This document shows positions 1 to 7,508 of a stretch of DNA of 44,881 nt, piece by piece (the first letter of the stretch is position 1; each line of letters begins with the position of its first letter). Where the stretch lies: IMG/VR virus record IMGVR_UViG_3300038441_000594, positions 1 through 44,881 of that record; one strand, 5' to 3'. Position numbers and translations under genes: made by a program. The notes below the pieces were generated by a model. The model was given only the letters and a program-made list of their open reading frames with translations, did not search any database and was not told the DNA's origin. This DNA is from a virus.

Positions 1-177
1 GCCCCGCCTGTCCAGGCTGCCCCGCCCCCGCCGCCGGCTGCAGCGCCTACACTGTCCCCGGATGGCCAGTGGCGCCTTGAAAACGGCGCTTGGGTGCCGA
101 ACGTCCAGGCAGCGCCGCAGCCGCCGGCCGCTGCGCCTGCCCCGGCCCAGGTGATGCCTTGGAATCAGGGCCGCTAA
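1..177 (+). CDS. C-terminal end of DUF669 SSB-like protein (continues from 44265)
   Basis: This is an open frame with no start, in frame 1, ending with TAA at 175-177. It continues the gene that begins at 44265: the last 17 bases of the window repeat bases 1-17 in the same codon phase. On a 44,864-bp circle the joined protein is about 258 residues. This part is a Pro/Ala-rich linker with a short aromatic motif (DGQWRLENGAWVPN) and the end MPWNQGR. The linker is probably disordered, as in SSB tails, but it lacks the acidic tip of bacterial SSB. A rho-independent terminator follows 16 bases after the stop. Confidence 0.85.
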   Translation, partial: APPVQAAPPPPPAAAPTLSPDGQWRLENGAWVPNVQAAPQPPAAAPAPAQVMPWNQGR

Positions 178-193
178 GCCACTGCGGTTAACA

Positions 194-227
194 AAAGGCC
201 CGGCTAACTACCGGGCCTTTCTTTCTT
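194..227 (+). terminator. Rho-independent terminator after the DUF669 gene
   Basis: A perfect 10-bp stem (AAAGGCCCGG / CCGGGCCTTT) closes a 7-nt loop and is followed by CTTTCTT. It lies directly behind the stop at 177 and before the ribosome binding site of the next gene, so it may only attenuate transcription into the nuclease/helicase genes. Confidence 0.85.
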
Positions 228-238
228 AAGGACTGCAG

Positions 239-1144
239 ATGCTAAGCGTACATAAAACAATCAAACAAATTGACGCGGCTTTAGCGCGCGACGGCGGCGC
301 CGCCTTTCGCACGATCCTGCAGCAAGAAATTGCCAACTGCACCGATGCATTCCGCGCAGAGGATGACCGCTATCGCTCGCACTTGGGCGGCTCGCAAATC
401 GGTAAGAAGTGCGAACGCATGCTATGGCTCGCTTACCGCTGGACGCATATCGAGCCGACCGAGCCCAAGATGGTCCGCTTGTTTAATCGCGGGCATCTTG
501 AGGAAGCGCGCTTTATTGCACTGTTCAAACAGGCGGGTATCAACCTGTGGACGCACGATCCCAATACCGGGGAACAGTTCCGCGTCTCGCATTTAGGCGG
601 GCACTTCGGCAGCGCGCTGGACGGCGTGTTTGGCCAGATTCCAGACTGGCCAGCCGGCGTCAGCTATGGCCTAGGCGAGTTCAAGACGCACAACCTGAAG
701 AGCTTTACAAAGCTGCTAGACACAGGGGTGCGAAAGAACAAGCCGGAACACTGGGATCAAATGCAGTTTTACATGGGCAAGAACAATCTTCCCGTCGCTT
801 TGTACTTTGCGACCTGCAAAGACAATGACGAACTGTACGCGGAGCTTGTGCATTTCAATCACTCCGACTATCAGCGCATTCTAAGCAAGGCGGAGCGGAT
901 CATTGCTTCGCCGGTTCCGTTGCCCAGGTTGCCCCAGGCTGCGCCGACCTTCAATGAATGCAAGTATTGCGACATGCAAAGCGTTTGCTTGGGCGGCAAG
1001 AAAGCTTTGATGAATTGCCGCACCTGTGTTAACAGCTTCCCTGCGGCAGACGGCAAATGGTACTGCCGCGCATACAGCGTGGAGCTAAACAAGGAACAGC
1101 AGAAAGCCGGCTGCGGCGCGCATCAATACATTGCCGAGCTATGA
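239..1144 (+). CDS. Cas4/RecB-like PD-(D/E)XK nuclease
   Basis: Predicted 301-aa DNA exonuclease of the PD-(D/E)XK superfamily. Visible motifs are an RGH near residue 85, Asp128 in ALDGVF, Glu147-x-Lys149 in GEFKT, and Gln174 in HWDQMQF (motif IV). Cys58 plus Cys241, Cys244 and Cys250 match the one-plus-three cysteine layout of the Fe-S staple in Cas4 and AddB nucleases. A further set, Cys260, Cys263, Cys276 and Cys292, could hold a second metal. The start follows AAGGA at a good distance. The stop overlaps the next start (ATGA), and with the Sak4-like ATPase and DUF669 protein upstream on the circle it forms a recombination module. Strand resection is an inference; it could also process replication intermediates. 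Confidence 0.8.
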   Translation: MLSVHKTIKQIDAALARDGGAAFRTILQQEIANCTDAFRAEDDRYRSHLGGSQIGKKCERMLWLAYRWTHIEPTEPKMVRLFNRGHLEEARFIALFKQAGINLWTHDPNTGEQFRVSHLGGHFGSALDGVFGQIPDWPAGVSYGLGEFKTHNLKSFTKLLDTGVRKNKPEHWDQMQFYMGKNNLPVALYFATCKDNDELYAELVHFNHSDYQRILSKAERIIASPVPLPRLPQAAPTFNECKYCDMQSVCLGGKKALMNCRTCVNSFPAADGKWYCRAYSVELNKEQQKAGCGAHQYIAEL

Positions 1145-2874
1145 AAGCCCGCTATTACCAAACTGAAGCGGTGGATGCACTGTGGCAGTGGTTTTGGGAA
1201 CACCCCAATCCCGCAGAGAACCCGCTTATCGGTTTGCCGACCGGCACAGGCAAAAGCCTCGTCATTGCTCTAATGATTAAACGCATGATGGCGGAATTTC
1301 CGCGCATGCGAATCATGAAGCTGACGCACGTTAAAGAGCTAATCAAACAAAATGAAGAAAAGCTCTTGCAGATATGGCCCAATGCGCCGTTCGGCATTTA
1401 CTCCGCAGGCTTGGGGCGCAAGGAACTCCCGCCTCCTGACTTGCCGATTGCTGGATACCAGCGACAGGGCCGCGTTACCTATGCCGGCATCCAAAGCATT
1501 TACAAGCTAGCGGATGAGGTTGGCCACGTTGATATCATCGCCATTGACGAAGCGCATCTAATCAGCGATGAAGAGGCAACGCGCTACGCTATGTTTTTCG
1601 CGGGCCTGCGCAAGATAAATCCAATGTTGCGCTTTGTTGGATTGAGCGCGACTCTTTACCGTCTAGGCTTGGGTATGCTGACAGACGGCAAGCTGTTTAC
1701 GCATACCGCCTATGACCGTACCATGCGGGAAGACTTCAACAAGTTTATCCATGAGGGCTATCTATCCCCGCTGGTTCCGCGTTGCACTAAATATAAAATA
1801 AGCGACGAAGGTATTGGCATCACTGGCGGGGAGTACAATTCAAAGCAACAACAAATTGCAGTCAACAAGCGTGAGATTACTTACGCCGCGCTCAGCGAAA
1901 CCATGCGACAAGCCGGCGACAGAAAGCGCTGGCTTGTTTTCACAACCGGCATTGAGCATACAGACGACGTTGCTGACATGCTTGAGCGTGAGTTCGGCGT
2001 AAGCTGCACTCGCACACATAGCGGGCTTAGCCCCGCAGAGAATGACCGGAACATAGCCGACTTCAAGGCCGGCAAATACCGGGCAATGGTCAACGCCAAC
2101 AAGCTAACCACAGGGTTTGATTGCCCTGAAATTGACTTGATCGTTATCCTGCGCCTGACGCGCTCGCCGGGCCTATGGGTGCAGATGCTTGGACGCGGAA
2201 CCCGCCCTGTGTACGCGCCAGGGTTTGACCTTGAAGAGCTTGAACAACGCTTAGCGGCTATCCTCGCAAGCTGCAAACAAGACTGCCTTGTCTTGGACTT
2301 CGCGCAAAACAGCATGCGCATTGGCCCTATCAACGATCCAGTATTGCCAAAGATGAAAGGCAAAGGCGGGGGAACTGCGCCGATCAAAATTTGCGAGCAA
2401 TGTGATACGTTCAATCACGCCAGCGTGCTGCATTGCAGCTTCTGCGGTTTCGAGTTCCACCGCAGTGTTAAGTTCACGGCCCAGGCTGCGGCAACGCCGT
2501 TAATCGCTGGCAGCTTGAAAGAGCCGGAACCAGTACCCCAGGTTGAGCCCTTCGAAGTGGACGGCGTTACTTACGCCATTAACCGCAAGCCAGGCAGGCT
2601 GCCGACGCTGCGCGTTACCTATCAATGCGGGCTGCGCCAGTTCAGGGAGTGGCAGAGCTTCGAAGATGCCAACAGCTATGCCGCTAAGCTGTCGCGGGAG
2701 TGGTGGCGGAACCGTTACCCCTACCAGCCTGCCGACCATGAAGCAAAGCTCCCCCTGTGGACGCCTAACAGCGTGGAGCAAGCAAACCAGTACGCCAAGT
2801 TTCTGAAGATGCCTAAGCGCATCTTTGTAATTGTCAACCGCAAATACCCGCAGGTAACAAAGTATGAATTCTAA
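1141..2874 (+). CDS. Superfamily II DEAH-box helicase with zinc finger (RadD-like)
   Basis: 577-aa SF2 helicase. Seen in order are a Q-like motif at the N-terminus (YYQTEAV), Walker A GLPTGTGKS (residues 31-39), DEAH box IDEAH (about 135-139), motif III GLSAT (about 166), and motif VI QMLGRGTRP (about 347). A four-cysteine finger, CEQC...CSFC, follows at about 418-436. A SF2 core followed by a Zn finger recalls RadD/YejH and phage repair helicases. The ATG at 1141 overlaps the upstream stop and is preferred over an in-frame start at 1057 that lies deep in the nuclease gene. Probable roles are unwinding for recombination or replication; the substrate is not evident. Confidence 0.85.
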   Translation: MKARYYQTEAVDALWQWFWEHPNPAENPLIGLPTGTGKSLVIALMIKRMMAEFPRMRIMKLTHVKELIKQNEEKLLQIWPNAPFGIYSAGLGRKELPPPDLPIAGYQRQGRVTYAGIQSIYKLADEVGHVDIIAIDEAHLISDEEATRYAMFFAGLRKINPMLRFVGLSATLYRLGLGMLTDGKLFTHTAYDRTMREDFNKFIHEGYLSPLVPRCTKYKISDEGIGITGGEYNSKQQQIAVNKREITYAALSETMRQAGDRKRWLVFTTGIEHTDDVADMLEREFGVSCTRTHSGLSPAENDRNIADFKAGKYRAMVNANKLTTGFDCPEIDLIVILRLTRSPGLWVQMLGRGTRPVYAPGFDLEELEQRLAAILASCKQDCLVLDFAQNSMRIGPINDPVLPKMKGKGGGTAPIKICEQCDTFNHASVLHCSFCGFEFHRSVKFTAQAAATPLIAGSLKEPEPVPQVEPFEVDGVTYAINRKPGRLPTLRVTYQCGLRQFREWQSFEDANSYAAKLSREWWRNRYPYQPADHEAKLPLWTPNSVEQANQYAKFLKMPKRIFVIVNRKYPQVTKYEF

Positions 2875-3139
2875 AAATACCGTGTCGGATATTTTCCGCG
2901 AACAGGAAATTAAGCAGTTTGGCGCTAACCTGCAGGCAGAGCTAGGCAAGCTGCGCAAATTGTTTTTAACCCTGCAAGTCATCTTTGATGAACACAAACG
3001 CTGTACCGATTGTTGCCACTTCGACAAGGAAAAAGAAGTTTGCAAGCTAACGATCGGTCCGCAGTTCCCACAGGGCGTGCGGCCTCCTGCAGAAGTCATC
3101 GTTAAAGGCTGCGTCAACTGGGACGACATACCCTTCTGA
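2864..3139 (+). CDS. Small cysteine-containing protein, unknown
   Basis: 91-aa protein not assigned to a family. It overlaps the helicase by 11 bp, which suggests translational coupling and a linked role. The N-terminal half is helical and charged. The C-terminal half has CTDCCHF, a Cys-Lys-Leu and VKGCVNWDD, so four or five cysteines and a histidine could bind one metal ion. This is the last gene before the internal promoter at 3190. Confidence 0.7.
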   Translation: MNSKNTVSDIFREQEIKQFGANLQAELGKLRKLFLTLQVIFDEHKRCTDCCHFDKEKEVCKLTIGPQFPQGVRPPAEVIVKGCVNWDDIPF

Positions 3140-3189
3140 TTTACGAAACAGTCCGTAACGTAATTGCCTTTAACTATCAAACCGGCCGG

Positions 3190-3243
3190 AACGATAGGAA
3201 AGTTTTTGTTGCTTAGTTTGTTCGTTAGCGTAAGATACGCCCA
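3190..3243 (+). promoter_or_regulatory. Phage promoter copy 1 (AACGAT / TTGCTT / TAAGAT)
   Basis: AACGAT begins at 3190, the -35-like TTGCTT lies at 3209-3214 and the -10-like TAAGAT at 3231-3236, a 16-nt spacer. The same three blocks recur with identical spacing at 9873 and 13604. The intervening AAAGTTTTTGTT is also shared with copy 2. It drives the gene at 3269. Confidence 0.75.
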
Positions 3244-3268
3244 TCGACAACTTACCTGGTTAGCTCAA

Positions 3269-3463
3269 ATGATCCGCAAAGGCGACATTGTAACTTTCAA
3301 GCCGGAATGGCAGGACGATGGCGACGAAGGTTTTACTTTCCTGGCCTGCGATGATGAGGACGGCGCGCGCTTCATGGTAGGCATGCAGCTTGGGTTTAGC
3401 ATCAACCCGTCGCAGGTTGTCACTGTAGACATGATCGCCACAGTTAACGGTGTTGCCCTGTGA
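3269..3463 (+). CDS. Hypothetical 64-aa protein
   Basis: Small acidic protein, not recognised (begins MIRKGDIVTFKPEW). The MIRKGDIVTFKPE opening looks like the first strands of a small SH3-like or KOW-like barrel, but this is weak. An in-frame non-ATG start at 3164 exists, but it precedes the promoter at 3209-3236, so the ATG at 3269 is the sensible start. The stop overlaps the GTG of the methyltransferase gene, so the two are probably co-translated. Confidence 0.65.
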   Translation: MIRKGDIVTFKPEWQDDGDEGFTFLACDDEDGARFMVGMQLGFSINPSQVVTVDMIATVNGVAL

Positions 3464-4074
3464 ACATTTTGAATCTCTATGCGGGGCTGGGAGGCAATAG
3501 GAAACACTGGATCGGCGACATTACCGCCGTCGAATGGCAGCAGAGCATTGCCGACATTTATCAGGCTCAATATCCAAACGACACGCTTGTCATAGGCGAT
3601 GCGCACGCCTACTTGCAGGACAACTACCAGCGGTTTGACTTCATATGGTCCTCGCCTCCCTGCCAGACCCATAGCAAGATGGATCGCGCAAACTCGCGTA
3701 ACAAGCCGCGCTATGCCGATATGGGCCTATACGAAGAAATCATCTTTCTAAAGACCTACTTCAAGGGAAAATGGCTGGTAGAAAATGTAGTTCCTTACTA
3801 CCAGCCATTAATAGAGCCTTCCTTGAAGATCGGCCGGCATCTATTTTGGGCTAATTTCCCAATTGTTGCTTCAGACGTAGCGCGTCCTCGCAACTTCATA
3901 TCGAGCAAGGATCAAGCCCAAGCGGAAGAATTAAAAGCTTGGCTAGGGCTAAATTATACAGGCAATGTTTATTATAAAAACAATCATTGTCCTGCGCAGG
4001 TTTTGAGGAACTGCGTGCATCCTGAAATTGGCCGACAAATTATGAACTCCGCTATGCAGGAGGCTAAGCCGTGA
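3460..4074 (+). CDS. Compact C5-cytosine DNA methyltransferase-like protein
   Basis: 204-aa protein starting with GTG (overlap GTGA with the gene before). NLYAGLGGN at residues 5-13 matches motif I (SAM binding) of C5-methyltransferases. SSPPCQTHS near residue 66 is motif IV with the Pro-Cys nucleophile pair, and a later ENV (WLVENVVPY) fits motif VI. It is much shorter than typical Dcm-type enzymes (about 350-450 aa), so the target-recognition domain is small or absent. A likely role is protecting phage DNA from restriction. Modification of a hydroxymethylated or other base is possible but unsupported. Confidence 0.8.
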   Translation: MNILNLYAGLGGNRKHWIGDITAVEWQQSIADIYQAQYPNDTLVIGDAHAYLQDNYQRFDFIWSSPPCQTHSKMDRANSRNKPRYADMGLYEEIIFLKTYFKGKWLVENVVPYYQPLIEPSLKIGRHLFWANFPIVASDVARPRNFISSKDQAQAEELKAWLGLNYTGNVYYKNNHCPAQVLRNCVHPEIGRQIMNSAMQEAKP

Positions 4075-4250
4075 CTGACCTAGAAATAGCGCTCGATATC
4101 ATCCGCCGGCTTAAGGAAATTGCGGACGATTATTCTAACCAGCAGGAATGGGGCCGCGCGCCGGCAGAGTGGAACCAAGCGCGGGAAGACGCCGAAGAGT
4201 TGCTAGCCCGCTATCCGCAGCTTAACGTTGAAATTCCGAAGGACAACTAA
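4071..4250 (+). CDS. Small acidic protein (59 aa), GTG start
   Basis: A short frame starting with GTG at 4071, overlapping the upstream stop by 4 bp. It has an excellent Shine-Dalgarno site (AGGAGG) 7 nt before the start. The product is acidic and probably all helical; it begins VTDLEIALDIIRRL and ends EIPKDN. No family recognised. The next gene begins 3 bp after the stop, so it sits in a tight operon. Confidence 0.7.
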   Translation: MTDLEIALDIIRRLKEIADDYSNQQEWGRAPAEWNQAREDAEELLARYPQLNVEIPKDN

Positions 4251-4253
4251 GCC

Positions 4254-4460
4254 ATGGAAACACCTGAAGAAACCCTAGCGCGGTCGCAGGACTACCGCAC
4301 CCACCCAACCAAAACTTTCAAATGGGGCGCGCTTCGCACCAATGGGGGCACTTGGCAGTGGTACAAAACAAAGAGCGCCGCCAAGGAAAGAGCAAAGTCT
4401 TTTGCGCGTAGCGGTTGGGGCGCGTTGCTGGCCGAATATATGTCAGGTAACAAGCCATGA
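4254..4460 (+). CDS. Hypothetical basic 68-aa protein
   Basis: Small basic protein of unknown function. It has several aromatic residues (KWGALRTNGGTWQWY) and a KSAAKERAKSF helix, a composition that would suit nucleic-acid contact. The ATG at 4254 is 3 bp after the previous stop, and the last codons overlap the next gene by 4 bp (ATGA). Confidence 0.65.
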   Translation: METPEETLARSQDYRTHPTKTFKWGALRTNGGTWQWYKTKSAAKERAKSFARSGWGALLAEYMSGNKP

Positions 4461-5248
4461 ACTGCGTTCTGATTGATAAAACAAATTGGCGCTTCGTCAA
4501 GGCAGCGCCGACCGTCCAGCAGCTTATCTATTGGGCGGAATTGCTATTGCCGCAGACGGACTACATTGCGATGAATCATGAGCGCAAGCCGTTTAGTTCG
4601 CTGACGGCGGAAGAGCTAAAGGCGGTAATCCGTAACAGCGAGTCGCCGTTTAAAGGCTACACGACAAGCGAAACCGACTATGGCGAGCTAATCAACATGG
4701 CATGGGGGGTCGGACAAAACCTGCCGTGCGATGACACGCCGCTGCATACGCTGATAGACCGCGTTGGCCACAGGTTGGAGTGTGCAACGCCGGGCGCTCG
4801 CTATGTCGTCGGGCTCGGGCGCAGATACTTGCTAGCGCCGCGTCCGCCGAAGCTGCCGACCATGGCCAGGGTGAACATAGCCCCGCCTGCGCCCCCGCCT
4901 ATTCCGGTTCCGCCCATTCCGACCCGACCCCCTGTGACCATGCCGCCGCCCATTCCCGCAATCCCCCCGCCAATCCCGCGCGCACCGCCTCCGATCCCGG
5001 TAGCGCCTCCCCCTATCCCTGTACCGCCGCCGATCCCCCAGGCAGCGCGGCCAGCGTTCACGGCACCAAAGCCGGGCACTGCTGCGCGGGCGGTATGGGA
5101 TACAGCAGATGCGCTTTGGCCACAAATGAAGGGTGACGTTAAAGCCTTTCGCAAAGAAGTTTGCCGCTATGCAGCGTTAAGCGTTAACGAAAGCTCCGCC
5201 AACGTCTATGTTGGCAAGTGGCTTGCAGCGAAAGGAATAAAAGGGTAA
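4457..5248 (+). CDS. Proline-rich linker protein with C-terminal WxxxDAL domain
   Basis: 263 aa in three parts. Residues 1-135 are a globular unknown domain. Residues 136-200 are a low-complexity stretch of PPIP-type repeats. The last 55 residues are a small helical domain (VWDTADALWPQM...NESSANVYVGKWLAAKG). The last domain resembles the middle of the next gene product (IWAKCDAL...SENTASHQHGRWRKFHG), sharing W, D-A-L, the S-x-N/E-x-A turn and a final W. The function is not known; the shared domain could be a DNA-binding module. The start overlaps the preceding stop. Confidence 0.75.
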   Translation: MNCVLIDKTNWRFVKAAPTVQQLIYWAELLLPQTDYIAMNHERKPFSSLTAEELKAVIRNSESPFKGYTTSETDYGELINMAWGVGQNLPCDDTPLHTLIDRVGHRLECATPGARYVVGLGRRYLLAPRPPKLPTMARVNIAPPAPPPIPVPPIPTRPPVTMPPPIPAIPPPIPRAPPPIPVAPPPIPVPPPIPQAARPAFTAPKPGTAARAVWDTADALWPQMKGDVKAFRKEVCRYAALSVNESSANVYVGKWLAAKGIKG

Positions 5249-5284
5249 GGTCGGACCGCAATTCAATCAAACGGAGTAACAAAC

Positions 5285-5815
5285 ATGGCAACAAAGAAGA
5301 AAGTCAGCAAGCCCGAGCCCAAGCTCGGGGCCAGGGGCGGCAAGGTCAAGAACGGCGTGCTGTGCCCGAAGGAAGACACGGACGCCGGCAAGATTTGGGC
5401 CAAGTGCGATGCCCTGTCCAAGCTGGCAACCGGCGGCAGCAAAACGAAGAAACCGGCGCTCCGCGCTGATATCCTGCAGTTTGCTGTAACCAAGGGCATC
5501 AGCGAAAACACGGCCAGTCACCAGCATGGCCGCTGGCGCAAGTTCCACGGCTTCAGCAAGCCGAAGGCCCCGAGCAAGGCAAAGCCGAAAGCCAAGGCGG
5601 CTAAGAAGCCCCAGACGCCGGCAAAGAAGCCTGCCCCGGTCAAGGCAGCGGCTCCGAAGAAAGCGGCGCCTAAGCGCAATCCCGCTGCCAATCTGCAGGC
5701 CAACAAGCCGACGCCGAAGCCGAAGGCAAAGGCCCCGGCTAAGCCTGCGCCGGCTAAGAGCGTTTCCCAGGTAACGGAAGCTCCGGCGCCTGCGGCTGAA
5801 CCGCTGGCCGCATAA
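5285..5815 (+). CDS. Histone-H1-like Lys/Ala/Pro-rich protein
   Basis: 176 aa. The N-terminus is basic, residues 38-95 carry the helical module shared with the gene at 4457 (GKIWAKCDAL ... GRWRKFHG), and residues 96-176 are a Lys/Ala/Pro tail like bacterial H1-like proteins. Such tails bind DNA nonspecifically. A role in condensing or coating phage DNA is an inference. The SD site is in ACGGAGTAACAAAC before the ATG. A strong terminator follows at 5819, so this ends a transcription unit. Confidence 0.75.
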   Translation: MATKKKVSKPEPKLGARGGKVKNGVLCPKEDTDAGKIWAKCDALSKLATGGSKTKKPALRADILQFAVTKGISENTASHQHGRWRKFHGFSKPKAPSKAKPKAKAAKKPQTPAKKPAPVKAAAPKKAAPKRNPAANLQANKPTPKPKAKAPAKPAPAKSVSQVTEAPAPAAEPLAA

Positions 5816-5818
5816 AAC

Positions 5819-5846
5819 AAAGGCCGGGCAACCGGCCTTTTTAGTT
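5819..5846 (+). terminator. Rho-independent terminator
   Basis: A 9-bp stem AAAGGCCGG / CCGGCCTTT with a short loop is followed by TTAG. It lies immediately behind the stop of the histone-like gene. Confidence 0.85.
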
Positions 5847-5859
5847 AGGAAGCTAACAA

Positions 5860-6129
5860 ATGAGCTATGCGCCGGAACCGACAACTGCGCCTTTACCATG
5901 GGCTGAAGAATGGATTGCTTGGACAACTATGCGGCACTGGCTTAACGGCAATGGCCCTAGCGATGCAGACCCAGGCGACGAAGCGACAGAGCCGCGCTAT
6001 CCGATCCTGATCGGTGTTGACCTTGCAAGCTCGCCGGACTGGACGGGCATAATGAAAATTCCAAGCGAATACTTGGAACAAAAGCTAGCCGGCGGATTGT
6101 TGCGCATGGACGGAATAAAGGATTTTTGA
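5860..6129 (+). CDS. Hypothetical 89-aa protein
   Basis: Acidic protein without a recognised family (begins MSYAPEPTTAPLPWAEEW). There is a predicted amphipathic N-terminal part rich in Trp and a hydrophobic strand LIGVDLAS. The SD site TTAGGA is 10 nt from the ATG. The stop overlaps the region of the next start. Located right after a terminator, it may depend on read-through or an unseen promoter. Confidence 0.6.
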   Translation: MSYAPEPTTAPLPWAEEWIAWTTMRHWLNGNGPSDADPGDEATEPRYPILIGVDLASSPDWTGIMKIPSEYLEQKLAGGLLRMDGIKDF

Positions 6130-6131
6130 AA

Positions 6132-6380
6132 ATGGAATTACTACCATGTCCATTCTGTGGAGCCGCCCCGGAGTTTCCAGACGGCAGCGGGACCGTGATT
6201 GAAATTGAATGCCCGGATTGCGGTTGCGCGTCTGCTGGCGTTCAGGTTTGCGATTGCATGACAACTGCGGAGCGATTTGCGCATTCTTTTGATATGAAAA
6301 CTTTGCGCTATCCGCAAGAATTTGTTGATCGTGCAATAACCGAAGCCGCGCACCTTTGGAACACCCGGCACCATGCTTGA
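6132..6380 (+). CDS. Lar-like restriction alleviation / zinc-ribbon protein
   Basis: 82-aa protein beginning MELLPCPFCG. Two CxxC knuckles (CPFC near residue 6, CPDC near residue 28) and the C-terminal AAHLWNTR match the Lar family of prophage Rac and many phages. Lar alleviates type I restriction. A TTG two codons upstream is possible, but the ATG at 6132 has the better spacing from AAAGGA. It overlaps the clamp gene by 8 bp. An anti-restriction role is inferred from family membership only. Confidence 0.75.
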   Translation: MELLPCPFCGAAPEFPDGSGTVIEIECPDCGCASAGVQVCDCMTTAERFAHSFDMKTLRYPQEFVDRAITEAAHLWNTRHHA

Positions 6381-7332
6381 CTCTCTCCGCTTTGTCCAGG
6401 GTGCGATTAAGAAGGATGCGCCGGCCGCGTTAACGCACTTCAAGATTGCCAATGGCCGCATCACCGGCTGCAATGGCCAGCTTGTGCTATCCGCGCCAAT
6501 CCCGCTCGATATCGAAGCCTTGCCCAAAGCGGACAAGTTCATTGCCGCAATCAGCGCATGCAAGGAAGAGACGGCAATCAGCCTGACGAAAACCGGCCGG
6601 CTGTCTATCAAGAGCGGAGCTTTTCAGGCGCTGATTGAATGCACAACGGAGCAATACCCGGATACCTCGCCAATCGGAGAATTCGTAAAACCGGAAGGCG
6701 GGTTTATTCATGCGCTCAAGACGCTGCAGCCTTTCATCGGCACCGATCCGAACCCGGCCAGGGCGTGGAGCAACGGCATTTTGCTTAAAGGTAAGAGCGC
6801 CTTTGCGACGAACAACATCATTCTTGTTGAATACTGGCTAGGGTATGAGTTCCCCTGCGCCGTTAACCTGCCCGCTGCAGCCGTTAAGGAACTCGTCAGG
6901 ATCAAGGAAGAGCCGCAGCAGCTACAGGTTGCCAGGAATGAGCTTACATGCCACTTCAGCGGCAACCGCAGGCTGCAAACGCTGCTGCTGGATACTCAGT
7001 GGCCGGAGCTTTCCGGCATCTTGGATAAGCCGCACGCCGCAAAGCCTCTGCCGCCAGGATTCTACAACGCGTTGAATAGCGTTGCGGAGCTATCCTCAGA
7101 CAATAAAATCCATATCAACCGTACCGGCATTTCCACAGGTACGGACGATACCAGCGGCGCGCACGTCAGCATGCCGATAGCCTGTGAACACTACTTCGAA
7201 TGCCATGCAAAGTTTCTGCAGATGCTTGAAGGCGTAGCAGACACTTTCGATTTTGGCAACCACAACAAAGCTGCGCTTTGGTTTGCTGCTGGCAAGCCGA
7301 TACGCGGCGCAATCTTGGGAATGCGAGGATGA
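6373..7332 (+). CDS. DNA sliding-clamp-like protein (PolIII beta-like)
   Basis: 319-aa protein. The repeated beta-alpha patterns, with segments such as FKIANGRITGCNGQLVLSA, GRLSIKSGAFQALIE and WSNGILLKGKSAFATNNI, resemble the domains of the beta clamp as found in phages encoding their own polymerase. It is a little shorter than bacterial DnaN (about 366 aa). It lies three genes before the family-B DNA polymerase, which fits a processivity factor. Homology is judged from pattern and context; a structure prediction showing three clamp domains would confirm it. Confidence 0.65.
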   Translation: MLDSLRFVQGAIKKDAPAALTHFKIANGRITGCNGQLVLSAPIPLDIEALPKADKFIAAISACKEETAISLTKTGRLSIKSGAFQALIECTTEQYPDTSPIGEFVKPEGGFIHALKTLQPFIGTDPNPARAWSNGILLKGKSAFATNNIILVEYWLGYEFPCAVNLPAAAVKELVRIKEEPQQLQVARNELTCHFSGNRRLQTLLLDTQWPELSGILDKPHAAKPLPPGFYNALNSVAELSSDNKIHINRTGISTGTDDTSGAHVSMPIACEHYFECHAKFLQMLEGVADTFDFGNHNKAALWFAAGKPIRGAILGMRG

Positions 7333-7508
7333 AAAATTGGCATAAAGGCGAGCCCGTCACCAGTTGGAACGCGAAGGCGATAGCGGCGCAGCGACAACAG
7401 CTAGATGACGTTTATGTAGTCGCCTATCTTGTCGCTACTTGGTTCTTATTGAATGCTAACCAAAATTTCTACTACAGCAATGTGCGCTCATGGGATGACT
7501 GCCAATGA
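7329..7508 (+). CDS. Hypothetical 59-aa protein
   Basis: Small Trp/Tyr-rich protein. The ATG at 7329 overlaps the clamp stop (ATGA) and has GAGG close upstream. A hydrophobic stretch, YVVAYLVATWFLLNA, could be a short membrane or core helix. The final codons overlap the next gene by 4 bp. No family recognised. Confidence 0.6.
   Translation: MKNWHKGEPVTSWNAKAIAAQRQQLDDVYVVAYLVATWFLLNANQNFYYSNVRSWDDCQ

Noticed and set aside
1-17. Direct terminal repeat or cos end
   Set aside because: Only 17 bases, inside a coding Pro/Ala repeat; more like an assembly overlap of a circular map.
1057-1140. Upstream start for the SF2 helicase
   Set aside because: It would overlap 88 bp of the nuclease gene, and the ATG at 1141 forms a standard ATGA overlap.
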